Assembly (NCBI GenBank): GCA_030248065.1
Contig: JASAMV010002292.1
Coordinates: 123,787-187,786, forward strand
DNA: 64,000 nt
Reading direction: 5' to 3'
Origin: Rhynchonema sp. JSB1_4
Lineage: Eukaryota > Nematoda > Chromadorea > Monhysterida > Xyalidae
A model generated the notes under the pieces. It saw only the letters and a list, made by a program, of their open reading frames with translations, ran no database searches and was not told where the DNA came from. Position numbers and translations under genes: made by a program. Shown piece by piece: positions 42,150-52,769 of the stretch (its first letter is position 1; each line of letters opens with the position of its first letter).

Positions 42150-42770
42150 TCTCGTGCTCGAATCTGTCGACTTTCTTAGTGACTCATTATAATTATACAT
42201 ATCTGACATGAAGTGGCTGTGATGACAACTGTGTTCTGTTTTGTGATAACCACCGTGTTTGCCCGTCCTTTTAAAAACATTGGCCATACCAACTTTGCTG
42301 GCAAGCGCTACGACTGCGGCTGGGCATGGATTTGCCTCAGGCAAACCGCGGAGTTGCCTTGACAAAATACACATGGCCGTAACCAGTGATCGCGCTGTAG
42401 CTGCAGCACACTGCTAATGGAGGCGCATCGCCAGCTAGCTGATGGTGCACGGGCGTGTCTGTAATTATACGCATAAAATAAAACAATAAAAATCGTCCTT
42501 GGTCTCTGACTCAGTTTGTGCGTATGGCCGTGTGATACGCCCAGACAATCCCTCGGTTTGCCCAGGCACAGCACAACCATGCTAAATCGGTACCAAGTCG
42601 TACAGTCGTAGCGCTTGCTCGCAAAGTTGATACGGCCAGTGTTTTGAAGCGCACAGGCAAACACGCTGTTAGCCCCCGCCCAGAACCGGATCGTTATCAC
42701 AGCCACTTCATGCCAGATGTATAATTATGATGAGTGACTAACCAGGTCCACAGATTCGAGCACTATTTCC
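42150..42770. repeat. Inverted repeat with arms of about 165 bp
   Basis: The left arm, from GTGCTCGAATCTGT (42150) to GCAAGCGCTACGACTG (42316), is repeated in reverse from about 42600 to 42770. Shared blocks include ATAATTATACAT, GACATGAAGTGGCTGTGAT and AAGCGCTACGACTG. Identity is moderate, so it is either an old foldback element or two facing gene copies. Confidence 0.75.
42222..42362 (+). CDS. Possible small secreted peptide in inverted repeat (tentative)
   Basis: A 46-codon frame: hydrophobic start MTTVFCFVITTVFA, then a mature part with GKR followed by YDCGWAWICL. Gly-Lys-Arg is the usual amidation and cleavage signal in peptide precursors, and a C-x5-C loop follows. The facing copy on the minus strand (frame 42308-42706) keeps VFA, NFA and KRYDC. 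No expression or homologue evidence; it may be a chance frame in a foldback. Confidence 0.25.
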   Translation: MTTVFCFVITTVFARPFKNIGHTNFAGKRYDCGWAWICLRQTAELP

Positions 42771-45271
42771 ATGGATATGAGCTACTGTGTCGTATTCAGA
42801 GCCAGACGTACACGGAAAAGAGAGTAAAATGTGCAAATTCAGCTCCCTGCCTGGAACGGTGTGGGTTACAGGCGTACATCCTCATCATGCACACAGAAAT
42901 GTTGGAATTGTTTGCGGGTACTGTATAGATGAAAACATTACCCACCTCATCTTCCCCGCACCTATGGCATCGGATTCAGCGCGCGGTGTCCATCATCAAA
43001 AAAGGTGATGCGTGATTATGAATTGTGTGGCGGGCGTTATCCGCTCATACATTTCATGTCGCACCCATTTCAGGTTGTGGCGCGAACTATCTGGTCTGAA
43101 TTTTGTGCGATGAGCCGTTTCCACGTATAATTTCAGCTGATTTGTGATCGTCTGACTCGGCTAGATATATTTACGGTGCGCCATGGTGCGACCTGACATG
43201 GTGCGAGGTAAAAAGGCATTGGTTGATATCGCGCGCATCACTGAATCTGAGTGGACACTGTTCGCACCAACACCAATGCCCTTGAACACCAACGCAACCG
43301 CTGCAATGCCATTTTGCCCACACACGAGAAATTGTGCTGGTAATGTGCATATCGATTTGAAGCAGTGGAGCTGATTTTCTCAGATGAATGTTTGAAAGGT
43401 GTCTGCTGTAGATCATAATAATGTGAGCAAAGCAGCAATATCCTTAATTTTTCTCTAAAAAGCACCACCATGAACGCAAATATAGCTGCGTATGCCTCCT
43501 CTTGTGCACTACATGTGCACTGTAGGTACAATACACTATGGCACAACCCCCAACCCAAACAACAAAATGGATTTATGGGTTTCTTCGATTTCAACACAGC
43601 ACAACTTGAGCGGTGGGTCAACAGCTTGTGAAATGGGTGTCTTTCAACGCTATTCGTGTTATTTTGTTTGCAATTCATTCCGTATTCATGGCCACGTTGC
43701 TGCCATACAATAAATAACATGCGCAACATTTTACATTTGGGTTTGGTATTAAAAAAAATATCGGGTGTGTTTGCACGATCGTCATAACATTTGTAATCTT
43801 GCAGACACGTGCATGAAGCGAAATCACACTTGGTGATCAGTCCTGTATGTCTAGCGTTGCCTTGGTCACGCACGTCACTCTTTTTATCCAGAGATGCTTC
43901 TAGATTTGTTGCTTGATGCCACCAAAATAGACCAGCGTAAATGTCGTTGCCAGACTGCTATAATAAAGGCGTGACTCTGACAAAATCCTAAAATGCAAAA
44001 GATTATACCTGTCCAAGGCAAGACCGGACTAAACTGATCATCAAGTTTGATCTCACCCATGACGCTAGCGGATCCAGGGGAGAGCACAGTGGCCCAGGCC
44101 ACTTTGGCCAAAGTGGCCCCTGAAGCGGGGCACCATTTTCGAGAGAAGAAGGAAAAAGGGCCCATAAATCGCAGCTTTTTTACTCTAAAAGACCTGAAAA
44201 GTCCAAAAATCGCGCGCTCCGAGGCGTCAAATACACCCACATTATTAACAATTAGCTGTCGCGCGTGCACAATGTGCCAAATTTTCGCGCGCTATTTTCA
44301 TGTCTCCGTTATCATATTTTGTACGGTATTTGTCTTGAAATTGCCCAATTATAAGCACTGAATGAAAACGATTGTTGAAAATTCAAACATGCACTAGATG
44401 AAAATGACTTTCGGGATATGGCCCCCTTGGCCGAACGCTGGATCCGCTACCGTTGGACAGTATACACTACGTGCACGAAGAGGTAAGACCGAGGAGTCCA
44501 TGTCCCTCACGCGACTATGCCACAGGTTTTGGGCTCAGTTTTTTCAGAAAAACACGAGCGAGTGGCGGCAAAGATGAAAGTGTAACCGCGTGGCATGTGT
44601 GCCTGATTAGCATGGTTATCGCAAACATAAATAGCAACTACAGTAAGCCATAACATTCTGGTGTCACGTATCTTTTTCCACAACTAAAAACATATGCATA
44701 TCACATAAGCCATTTTGTACAATATTTGGTGTAAAAAGGGCGAAATTCTAAACAAGCATTATTTGATAAAAATGACTTTTCAAAAATGGAACAAGCACTA
44801 GCTAAAAATGACTTTGGATTTATGCCCTCCCTTGGCCAAAAGCTGGATCCGCCGTTGGCTGGCCCATGTTGCTCGACAAGTTTGCAAACAGGTTGAAGCA
44901 AGAACGTTATTCGCTTCAGCTGGTGTTGTTTTCTCAATGTTCTAGTCCCAATCTGCATGTTGAGCAAATATTCAACAGACTTTTTGTTGAAGATCGGTCG
45001 AGAACATACACAAACTACACATTCCTTCTGAAAAAGCAGAGCCCAACCGCGCAGTCGTCTTGGAATGTGACTTTTGAATTATTCCTGGCGTTTGTGTGAA
45101 TAAACAGTTCTCGACAAGCGTTTCAGTCATTTTTCCTTCAAGTGAACTCAAATGTTTCAAAGGCCACCACCATGCGAATAAAAACAACATCGACAACTAG
45201 TTTCTGCTCTTGCTGGGCACTTATCCGTTTCAATTTCAGACTTCTAGGCCATCAAAATGTACGATCGATGA
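42771..45271. other. Intergenic stretch with a TIR element
   Basis: No gene recognised. The 211-codon open frame on the minus strand at 43238-43873 has no domain, start context or splice support. The element at 44067-44450 lies here. Confidence 0.45.
44067..44450. mobile_element. TIR element with TAGCGGATCCAG ends
   Basis: TAGCGGATCCAGGGG at the left and CTGGATCCGCTA at the right. GGCCACTTTGGCCAAAGTGG occurs near the left end, and the core has CAAAAATCGCGCGCTCC like the hAT MITEs. A third CTGGATCCGC occurs near 44840. Confidence 0.6.
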
Positions 45272-48200
45272 ATGACTGATGACATGGATGACTTCGGTTC
45301 AATCACACACGAAGCAGATGGTGATAAAACAGTGATCAGATGCTATTCGGAACGTCATCAACGAGTGTTTCGATTCGATTGGAAGAAAGTCTGTGATCGC
45401 GGTGAAATCTATCGCTGTCGACAGTGTTGCGCAACGAAACTGGCAGCCAATCAGCGAAACATCGATATTGGACCGCCGTTCTGGGTGATCGTCGCTAATG
45501 GGCGATACTTGACCAGACCCGAACCGACCGGCACGTGCGATCATATTTGCATGCAACATCCGGAATTATGGTTGGTTTTACGTGTCTGAACCTCTCAAGA
45601 ACTAGTCATCACTGACGCTCTTGGATTTACCGCTCAAAGTGGTTTCGTTTCAAGATTACATTATGACATTTGGATCCAGGCTGCAGTTGTTGGTGCTTAT
45701 TATCAACACACACAATATGCTAAAATGAGCAGTACACAGGAGCAGTGCGTTAAGTTTTGTCTTTTTCGTCCTGATGGCTGGTGCACCAGGACACTGTCAG
45801 TGCGAATGTAACAAAAAAAATCCGCGTGATCTCAAAAAGAAAAGTGAGCAGATTTAATTGCACTCAAAAGATATTTCCAAACTTGCGCACAGCTGCCAAA
45901 GCCTGAAAACCAATTTCAGCCCAACCGAAACGCTTGTGTCCACATCAACTACCAATAAGCATGACAATGACTTTGGTCCGGTCACCTACACACCCACCAC
46001 GAGGGGCTACCGCTTCGTGGTACACCATAGCGCACTGCACCAGCGCACATTCCATTTCCATTTGAAACAACGCAATCGGCACAGCGGTCTGCGTCGATAC
46101 CACTGCCGGGATTGTGTCCGTTTGGTGAACCAAGCACGAAAAGCGGGTGACCTGACCATGACGTCATCGCGTGTGCCGAGACTGCTCGTCAAGAACGACC
46201 GGTTTGTGACCGATCCCGACAGGAATTCGCTGGAACACATTTGTCTCGCGCAGGAACGAGAGAGGTGAGGGTCACGCAGACTGATTTCAAACTTTGTCAT
46301 CGTATTACAGCGGCAACGGAGTGGATCTGAGTGGTGATTTCCAGAAAATGTCAAAAACTCCCGACGACTATGTTCGGAAAAGCTTCCGATTAGAGCCCCT
46401 TGGGGCCTATTTGGATAGAAACAAAAAGCATGATTTTCCACTTTTTTCCGAATAAAGCCCGGGGAGCTTTTGCCAGCTCGTGGTGTTGAGTTTTAACTCG
46501 GCACAATCCTTCTTGTTCCCAATATTTAAGAACTTAACCAACCTGTTTAAATGTGTTTCGTTTCGTTTGATCGTTGCTTTTAGCATACAACAAAGAATAA
46601 TTTTGAACAACGGATCAATCAAAGCAGCTGCTCCAGAATCTAAATTTCAGAATCGCCGCCAGTTCAAGCAGTCGTTCTCCATCCACGAGCATTCCGATCG
46701 AATCCAAACCCAAACCCACTCGCGTGGATCACTATTTCGGTCGTGTCCTAGTCCGCACGAGTGCGAACGGCGCCAAAGTGCTAGTTCACCGACACAAGGC
46801 ACTCAAACGCACATTCACGTATCATTTCGTGAATCAACATGTGGATGGCACAACCACTTATCGCTGTAAAGACTGTACGATCGTAAAGAGACATGCGCAT
46901 CGAGCCAGCATGACCGTACCGGCCGTTAGTCGGGTCAGTGTTCGTCGGCGGCAGTACGTCACAGATCCCGATGCTAGCACGCATATTTGTATCACGCACG
47001 AATTTGTACGGTTCGGTGACTTTTAGGTTACAGATTGACATATCGGAATGTTTTTATTGTAAAATCGTCGTTTTTTGATCTTCAGGGATCCACAGATTCT
47101 GGCGCAAATCAAAGCGAGTGATCTGGTGGGTCCGAGATCGAATGCAGTTGCCGCTGGAAGAACGGAAAAGACGTCCGTGGAACGAAAACGAGCAAGCGTC
47201 AAAAAACGTTCAAGATCTGCAAAACGGAAAACGAAAATAATCACAAAATTTATCGAAATACAGCCATCAGTCCAACAGCCAAGTTCGACAACGACAGATT
47301 GTTCCACTCAAACAACAACATCTGGACCATTTCCCGCATCGATATTTCTCCGATGCGCACCCTCAGTGGTTCGCGTCCCGCCAAACACACGATCAGTTGG
47401 TGGTGATGACGACACAAAACCAAGCACTTTCACATGTACGGACACCCAAACTGACAATGTCAATGTATCACCATCACCACAAACTAGAATGGCTGATCAG
47501 TCGAATAACGCATCAAACCATCAATTCGATTCTGTGGCGGGACTGTGCGAGTTGTGCGACGACGGCGATAAACCGATGGCAGATTTGAAGCAAGTGTATT
47601 GCATTCATGATGCCCACTTATGGCTTATAGTGATGTTGTTAACGCAACTGCCTGTGTTTCGAGAAAACGCACCTGATTGTCTGTTGTTGTCCTCAACGCA
47701 CCTGTCACGCTATCCAAGTGTGTTACGTGTTGCATTCAGCAGACACCCAGCCAGCTGCGTTTGAACGAGTCACAGACAGTTTCGTTGACAACAGTAGTAT
47801 TAGCTTTTTTATATGCAATAAACAACGTTGCCAATTTCAGTCCACAAACGCAATCATTGTACGTGCAACATCTCAGTGCTGAGCACGCACACGAATACCG
47901 TAGTTTATTCGACGCAGCACTGTGCAACGATTCAAAATTGATGCATCGATTGGTGCATGCCTGGCATCGCGCCTGTCCACAAACATTTTTCGATCGACTG
48001 CCGTTTTGTCAAATGTGTCAAGGTCAGAAATTTTCAATTTCAATTTTATGAGATTTTGTTTTCTTTTATTTGGTGTACTAATCTACTGACTTTTCACACA
48101 GATGGTTGCACCGATTTGCATAGACTTCATTTGACACCCACGCAGCAACAGGAGCACCTTGCTGAGCACAAACATATTGATCAGGTACGAACTGCTGCAA

Positions 48201-48451
48201 AATAAATTGTAAATTTTTTTCCTGTAACAATAATCTTAATTCGTTCCACTTATCAGGAGCAGGACGCGATTCTCTACTTGTGTTTCCCGCCATTGAGCAA
48301 TGAGCAACTGCAAATCTACGGGGTGTATGACATTGTGGCTGAACGGCGGTCTCATCACGTCACCGTTAGCTGCGCAACGACCGCAACCTTTCTCACCGCC
48401 GAAACTGTTTTGGTCGGTGAAACATCAATGCACATTCCGCGACACTCCTGA
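45272..48451 (+). CDS. Protein with three variant FLYWCH-like zinc fingers and two C2H2-like fingers
   Basis: Seven exons with consistent phases: 45272-45570, 45893-46264, 46651-47010, 47086-47595, 47841-48022, 48102-48184 and 48257-48451, encoding 666 residues. Exons 1-3 each carry one roughly 90-residue repeat: FG-(I/V/R), a basic stretch with R-x-F-x-F/Y, then Y-x-C-x-x-C, then RYLT/RFVT/QYVT-x-P, then H-I-C. The overall plan resembles FLYWCH/WRKY-GCM1-type fingers (W/Y-x-C ... C ... H-x-H), but here two cysteines are adjacent and the last ligand is Cys (C2HC). Exon 4 is basic (RKRASVKKRSRSAKRK) with possible nuclear localisation. The end has CELC and CQMC pairs followed by HLSAEH and HLAEHKH, fitting two atypical C2H2 fingers. 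I infer a nuclear DNA-binding protein, possibly of transposon descent. Confidence 0.75.
45776..45822 (-). repeat. Copy of the short dispersed repeat
   Basis: GGTGCACCAGGACACTGTCAG followed by TGCGAATGTAAC is the reverse of the TGACGATGACCTGGTGCAC family. It lies in intron 1 of the FLYWCH-like gene. Confidence 0.6.
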
Positions 48452-51178
48452 CTGTCCGTCCAACACAATGCTGCACGCTGACTTGACTTGTATTTTACTA
48501 ACAGGGTCCAGAACCGGCAGGCTCAGAGCTGATTGTCGCTGAATAGAGCTGCAATTGTGCTGAGTGACTTATTGTTGTGTAACTTCCTAATTCCACATTC
48601 CGTTTGTCCAAAACCGAGTCCATTACCATTTATGTATACACAGGACAATGGTGTCAATGATAAAAATTCAAGAGCATTCGCACGCCAATAAAGTTGAAAG
48701 GTGAAATTCTGCAGCATAAAGAGAAACATTTGGTTTACTAAGCCAAGTGTGCATTTGAAGTCCGCGACTGTATCTCACATTACGGGATGTGCGCTAATCG
48801 AAACCTGTTATCGCCAGCTCCGGATATAAAGCCGACAACTTTGATGTTCGCTTCGTTTGTGTCAGCGTGGTAGTTTTAGGTTTCCGACGATCAAAGTCGC
48901 GCGCGCGCAACGTGTGCTGTATCGCAAATGGTGCACTGCCCGGAATGATATAAAGCAAGTTGGTCTGTTTCCCCGTTCCAAACTGCCAAGTGCTCTGTAT
49001 TCAATTACAGCAGTTGCCTCAATAAGTAACAGCGCATCCAATCTGCGTCCCTCGATGCGCGCTGAGATACAACTACTGGTGCACTGCGAAACAGCCGTGT
49101 ACCTAAGATTGTTTGTGTGTACACCTCAACATTCAAAAGTATTAGTCAAAGTCGAAGTATTGCTGCATAAGTCCCCATCCCTCAATGTTCCGTGTCCGAT
49201 TCATTATTACAAAAAGCGGCAGCCAGACTGTTGTCGAACGGACATTTCGACTTTTGGCTGAAACTCAAAAACGGTTGATAATGGACAGACTTTTGGCAGC
49301 TTTGTGTGGCCGTGATTTAGCTCAACTGACCAAAAATGCCACTTTTTTGGTTTCGAACCGCTATTTGAGGTAAAAGTTTATTTCAAACATTTATTTGCAA
49401 CGTTAGCGTTAATCTCCTTTTGTATTTCTGACATTCTCTTGATATCCTGCCATTTTGTTCCGTTTTGAACAATGGATAATGTAAAAATGTCAAAACTTTT
49501 CGAATATACTTGTTGCTCATCTGGAACTGATTAGTTGGTATCAGCTGACAAAAAAAGTCCAACCGAGTTGCTGTTTTGGTACAGCCAGACAGACACCAGT
49601 TGCAGTCGGCGTGGGTGTGGGGGGCACATTTTATCATGTATAGTCAGTTGACCACCCCCAAAAGCCCCGATTTTGAACGGAAAGCTATAATCGGCAGTCG
49701 CAGTTTTAGTTTTGGCATTGTGTTTGTTTTACACCAACTTGTTACGTGTCCGTCTGTCGTCTGTGTGCAACACAAAGAAACGCGTTTGTTCGCGTTGCAA
49801 AGTGGTGTGTCCAGGGTTGGAAAAAAAATTTTTTTTTTAAACAATTTTTTTTTTTAAAAAAAAAATTTTTTTTTAAAAAAAAAAATTTTTTTTTTAAAAA
49901 GTCTGAGATTCGGGGAAATTTTACCAAATTTGCCTAAAAAACGCGCAAAATCGCGAAAAAATGCAACTTTAATTGACAAGTCACTTTTGTGACTTGGTTT
50001 GCATCACTTATCAAGGGTGTTTACGTCATTTCGGTACGATCCAACAGTCTGTGCTTGATATGGACCGATGATTGCTGCTCTTTGGTATCGGACACAACAG
50101 TTTGTGGCCGAATAAGCAAGATTCACTCATAAACCACACAGAATTGAGAATATAAGCTGCAGAAATACTTGTCGGGCAGCTGAATCAGTCGTATATGACC
50201 GACCCAATGGGGTATGACATCAAAGTACCATGTAAGTACATGCATACTGTGTCTCATGTATCACGGGGAGGTATAATAACATCATTTGGGGCATCTTAGA
50301 TACCAAATACATGCCCCAAAAGTGATTTTGTGAAGAAAATTTTTCGACCCTTGAGAAAAAATGACAAAAAATAACCCCCAAAAAGGCCATTTTTGGACGT
50401 TTTAGAACATTTTGTTCCCCCGAAAATTTTAAAAAAAAAAATTTTTTTTTTAAAAAAAAAAATTTTTTCAAAAACCTTTTTTTTTTAAAAAAAAAAAAAA
50501 TTTTTTTTTTAAAAAAAAAAAAATTTTTTTTTTTGCCCAACCCTGGGTGTGTCTGTGTGGATGTGCCAAATAATTGTGCGTCATAAACCAAGCGGCCCGC
50601 GCCGTAATGGCCCCTGGTGGGTGACCAACCACTGGCCGCAGTAGCTGGCGGAGGGGCGACCACGTCGTAAAATCTGACTAGCTGTCCACCAATACACACG
50701 ACGTGCGCAGTCTGAGATCCTGTAAATTGAACCGTTGTTGTATAAGGCATCATTGCTGGCGTTAAATATTTGGAGTAACCGTTCTGCTGTGAATAACATA
50801 ACAGGTGATATGCTGCGAATGTTCATAGTTAAAGTTCGAACGGGATTCCGAACCCGAATTCGTTATCCCGAGGGGTTTCTCACCTCGATCCAGAATCCCG
50901 ATCCCGATCCCGAGAGCTCAAACCCGATGCCGATCTAGTGAATCATGGTTGTTCCGCGCAGCTAGTCCCAATGCGACACAAACTGCCTGTCATGACATGA
51001 ACCGCTCCAGTTACCCAGCATCACTATTATTGTGGTGCAGTGCCAGCAATAAAATTTTTATAAAACCCCACAAGTTCATTATTGTGACTGCCGTGTCGAG
51101 CCAATGGTGTCACAAATTTGTTTCATTCGTGGTTTCAGACACACATCCATATTGTCCCGGTCAACAACAAACTCTGAC
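48452..51178. other. Intergenic stretch with a hAT element
   Basis: Open frames at 48857-49261 (+) and 50554-50753 (-) are of moderate length but lack domains and a consistent exon model, so I do not call genes. The element at 49812-50545 fills the centre. Confidence 0.4.
49812..50545. mobile_element. hAT element with A/T-block ends, copy 1
   Basis: CAGGGTTGGAAAAAAAA at the left and TTTTTGCCCAACCCTG at the right. Both flanks read GGTGTGTC, a perfect 8-bp TSD. Subterminal zones are alternating runs of 8-13 A and 8-13 T, reading as blocks AAAAAATTTTTT repeated. The middle (about 600 bp) shows no ORF. Confidence 0.92.
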
Positions 51179-52560
51179 ATGCTGATGTTTCACAGTGTTA
51201 TGTTGTTGCTGTGTTTGTTGCTTTGTCACCTGATGAGGGTGCATGCGTTGCAATGCGCTAGTTATCGTGTCACGCACACACGAATTGTTGTGCCGCGATT
51301 ATTGAATACCACGGTGGTTCAGATCGATTTCCCGGGACGCGTCTGTCACACGCGCACTTACTGCGTACAGGTTAGATTGACCTTTTGTGTCACACATGAT
51401 AAGTTACGGTGCAGTGGTGTCTGCTTGGAAACAAAAAAATTGAAAAAGACATGAGTTCCTGTGAAACTGAGACAATGTATTTGGTGGTAATTTTGCTAAG
51501 ACAGGGTAAAACCAGCTTTCAACAGAACAGTCAGAAAAACTCTCTCTTGAAAATGGTGAACCATCCTTAGTGGACAAGATAACTGCAAAAATTGTTTTTA
51601 TCTCAAAAAATTGGTAAACGATTGAGCATCGATCTGAATTTCAAGAGATTTTTTCAACTGATTTCAGTTTCAATAGTAACTTCTGCAGGAAATCAAGCGC
51701 AACGCGAGTAGCACAGTTACGTGGAACACTTGTGCTGAAGAGTACGCTCAACAACGACCGTATGTGACCAGACAGTGCAGTCAACGGCTAGGCCTTGAAA
51801 CAGCAAACTCATTTTCTGAGGTCGATGGTCGGAATGCCGAATTCGAGTCCAGCTATCGGCTGCGACTTGGTGATCACCACACGAAGACATCGATGCGCGT
51901 GCACTGTTGTCGCGATGAAGCGTGCTGCAATTTGGATGATGATCAAGCTCGGTTAGATAATTTATGGGCCTAAACTATTGGACGGCCGATTTCTGGAACT
52001 AGTCATCAATTGGGCATAGTCAATGGCGATAATGGATATGGCTTCGGGAATTCGGTCCGTTATGTTATTGTCATAGGCGGAGGTCAGTCACACCGCCAGA
52101 ATGCTGTTTTGAAATTATAAGTTTTGCTGCGAGTGCACCAGGTGCCTACATGACCCCAAGAATGCTTGCGAGTTGATTTCATACCGATTTTGGTTTGTTC
52201 AGCTGTCGCAAGGCATATAAGGACACAGCGAAATCATTCTTGACGTGAGCTTCGTGCTCCTCATTCTTGAAATCAACCAAAGACGAAATATACGTGAGAG
52301 AGTTCCATGGAAGTTCGTGTCTGCTCTCCAGGATATTCTGCCTGAACATGGTGTACTATGAGAGACAGTTTCGACGACTGATGCATTTACGAAAGCGACA
52401 CGCCACGCGCACCATCGTGAAACATCAGGCGGATACCGACAGAACATTGAACAGCCAAGTGGCTGACACGGACAATAGTGGTCTCTCTGAGGCCAGAATT
52501 GGTCGACTCACAACGACATTTTTGTGCTTTGTTGTTCTCATTGTTGCTGTCAATCAATGA
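51179..52560 (+). CDS. Ly6/three-finger-type protein, probably GPI-anchored
   Basis: Exons 51179-51370, 51689-51951 and 52332-52560 join in phase and encode 227 residues. Residues 1-23 (MLMFHSVMLLLCLLLCHLMR and on) are a signal peptide. The first residues after cleavage, LQCASY, and the closing CCRDEACCN match the Ly6/uPAR pattern (L-x-C at the start, C-C-x-x-x-x-C-N at the end). The loops between are longer than usual. The last exon is charged, then ends SGLSEARIGRLTTTFLCFVV plus LIVAVNQ, a short hydrophobic tail typical of GPI signals. If exon 2 reads through its donor, the protein ends at 51973 without a tail, so a secreted isoform is possible. No intron phase problem. The nearby Cys-loop receptor is of interest because Ly6 proteins often modulate such receptors (known family trait; link inferred). 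Confidence 0.68.
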
Positions 52561-52769
52561 TGTTTATTCATTTTGTTACATGAACATCAGCTCCACCTTC
52601 ATGTAAATGTGTGCGTTCAAAGTCCGGTGAATAATCAATCAGAATAAAAAAATTATTGAATGAACCATTAAATGATATAGATGTGAAACGAACAGTTCTA
52701 GCTGAACAGAGAAAACATAAAATCAGGTCAGGTCAACAGAACTGCCAGTAAACCACTGCACTTATTCAT

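Noticed and set aside
43238..43873. 211-codon open frame on the minus strand
   Set aside because: Long for the region but no domain, no signal peptide, odd composition and no splice partner. Treated as chance.
48857..49373. Overlapping plus-strand open frames as a gene downstream of the FLYWCH-like gene
   Set aside because: No domain, no consistent start and no splice pattern that keeps frame.
50554..50753. Minus-strand frame next to the hAT insertion as a disrupted exon
   Set aside because: Removing the element does not extend it into a convincing coding exon.
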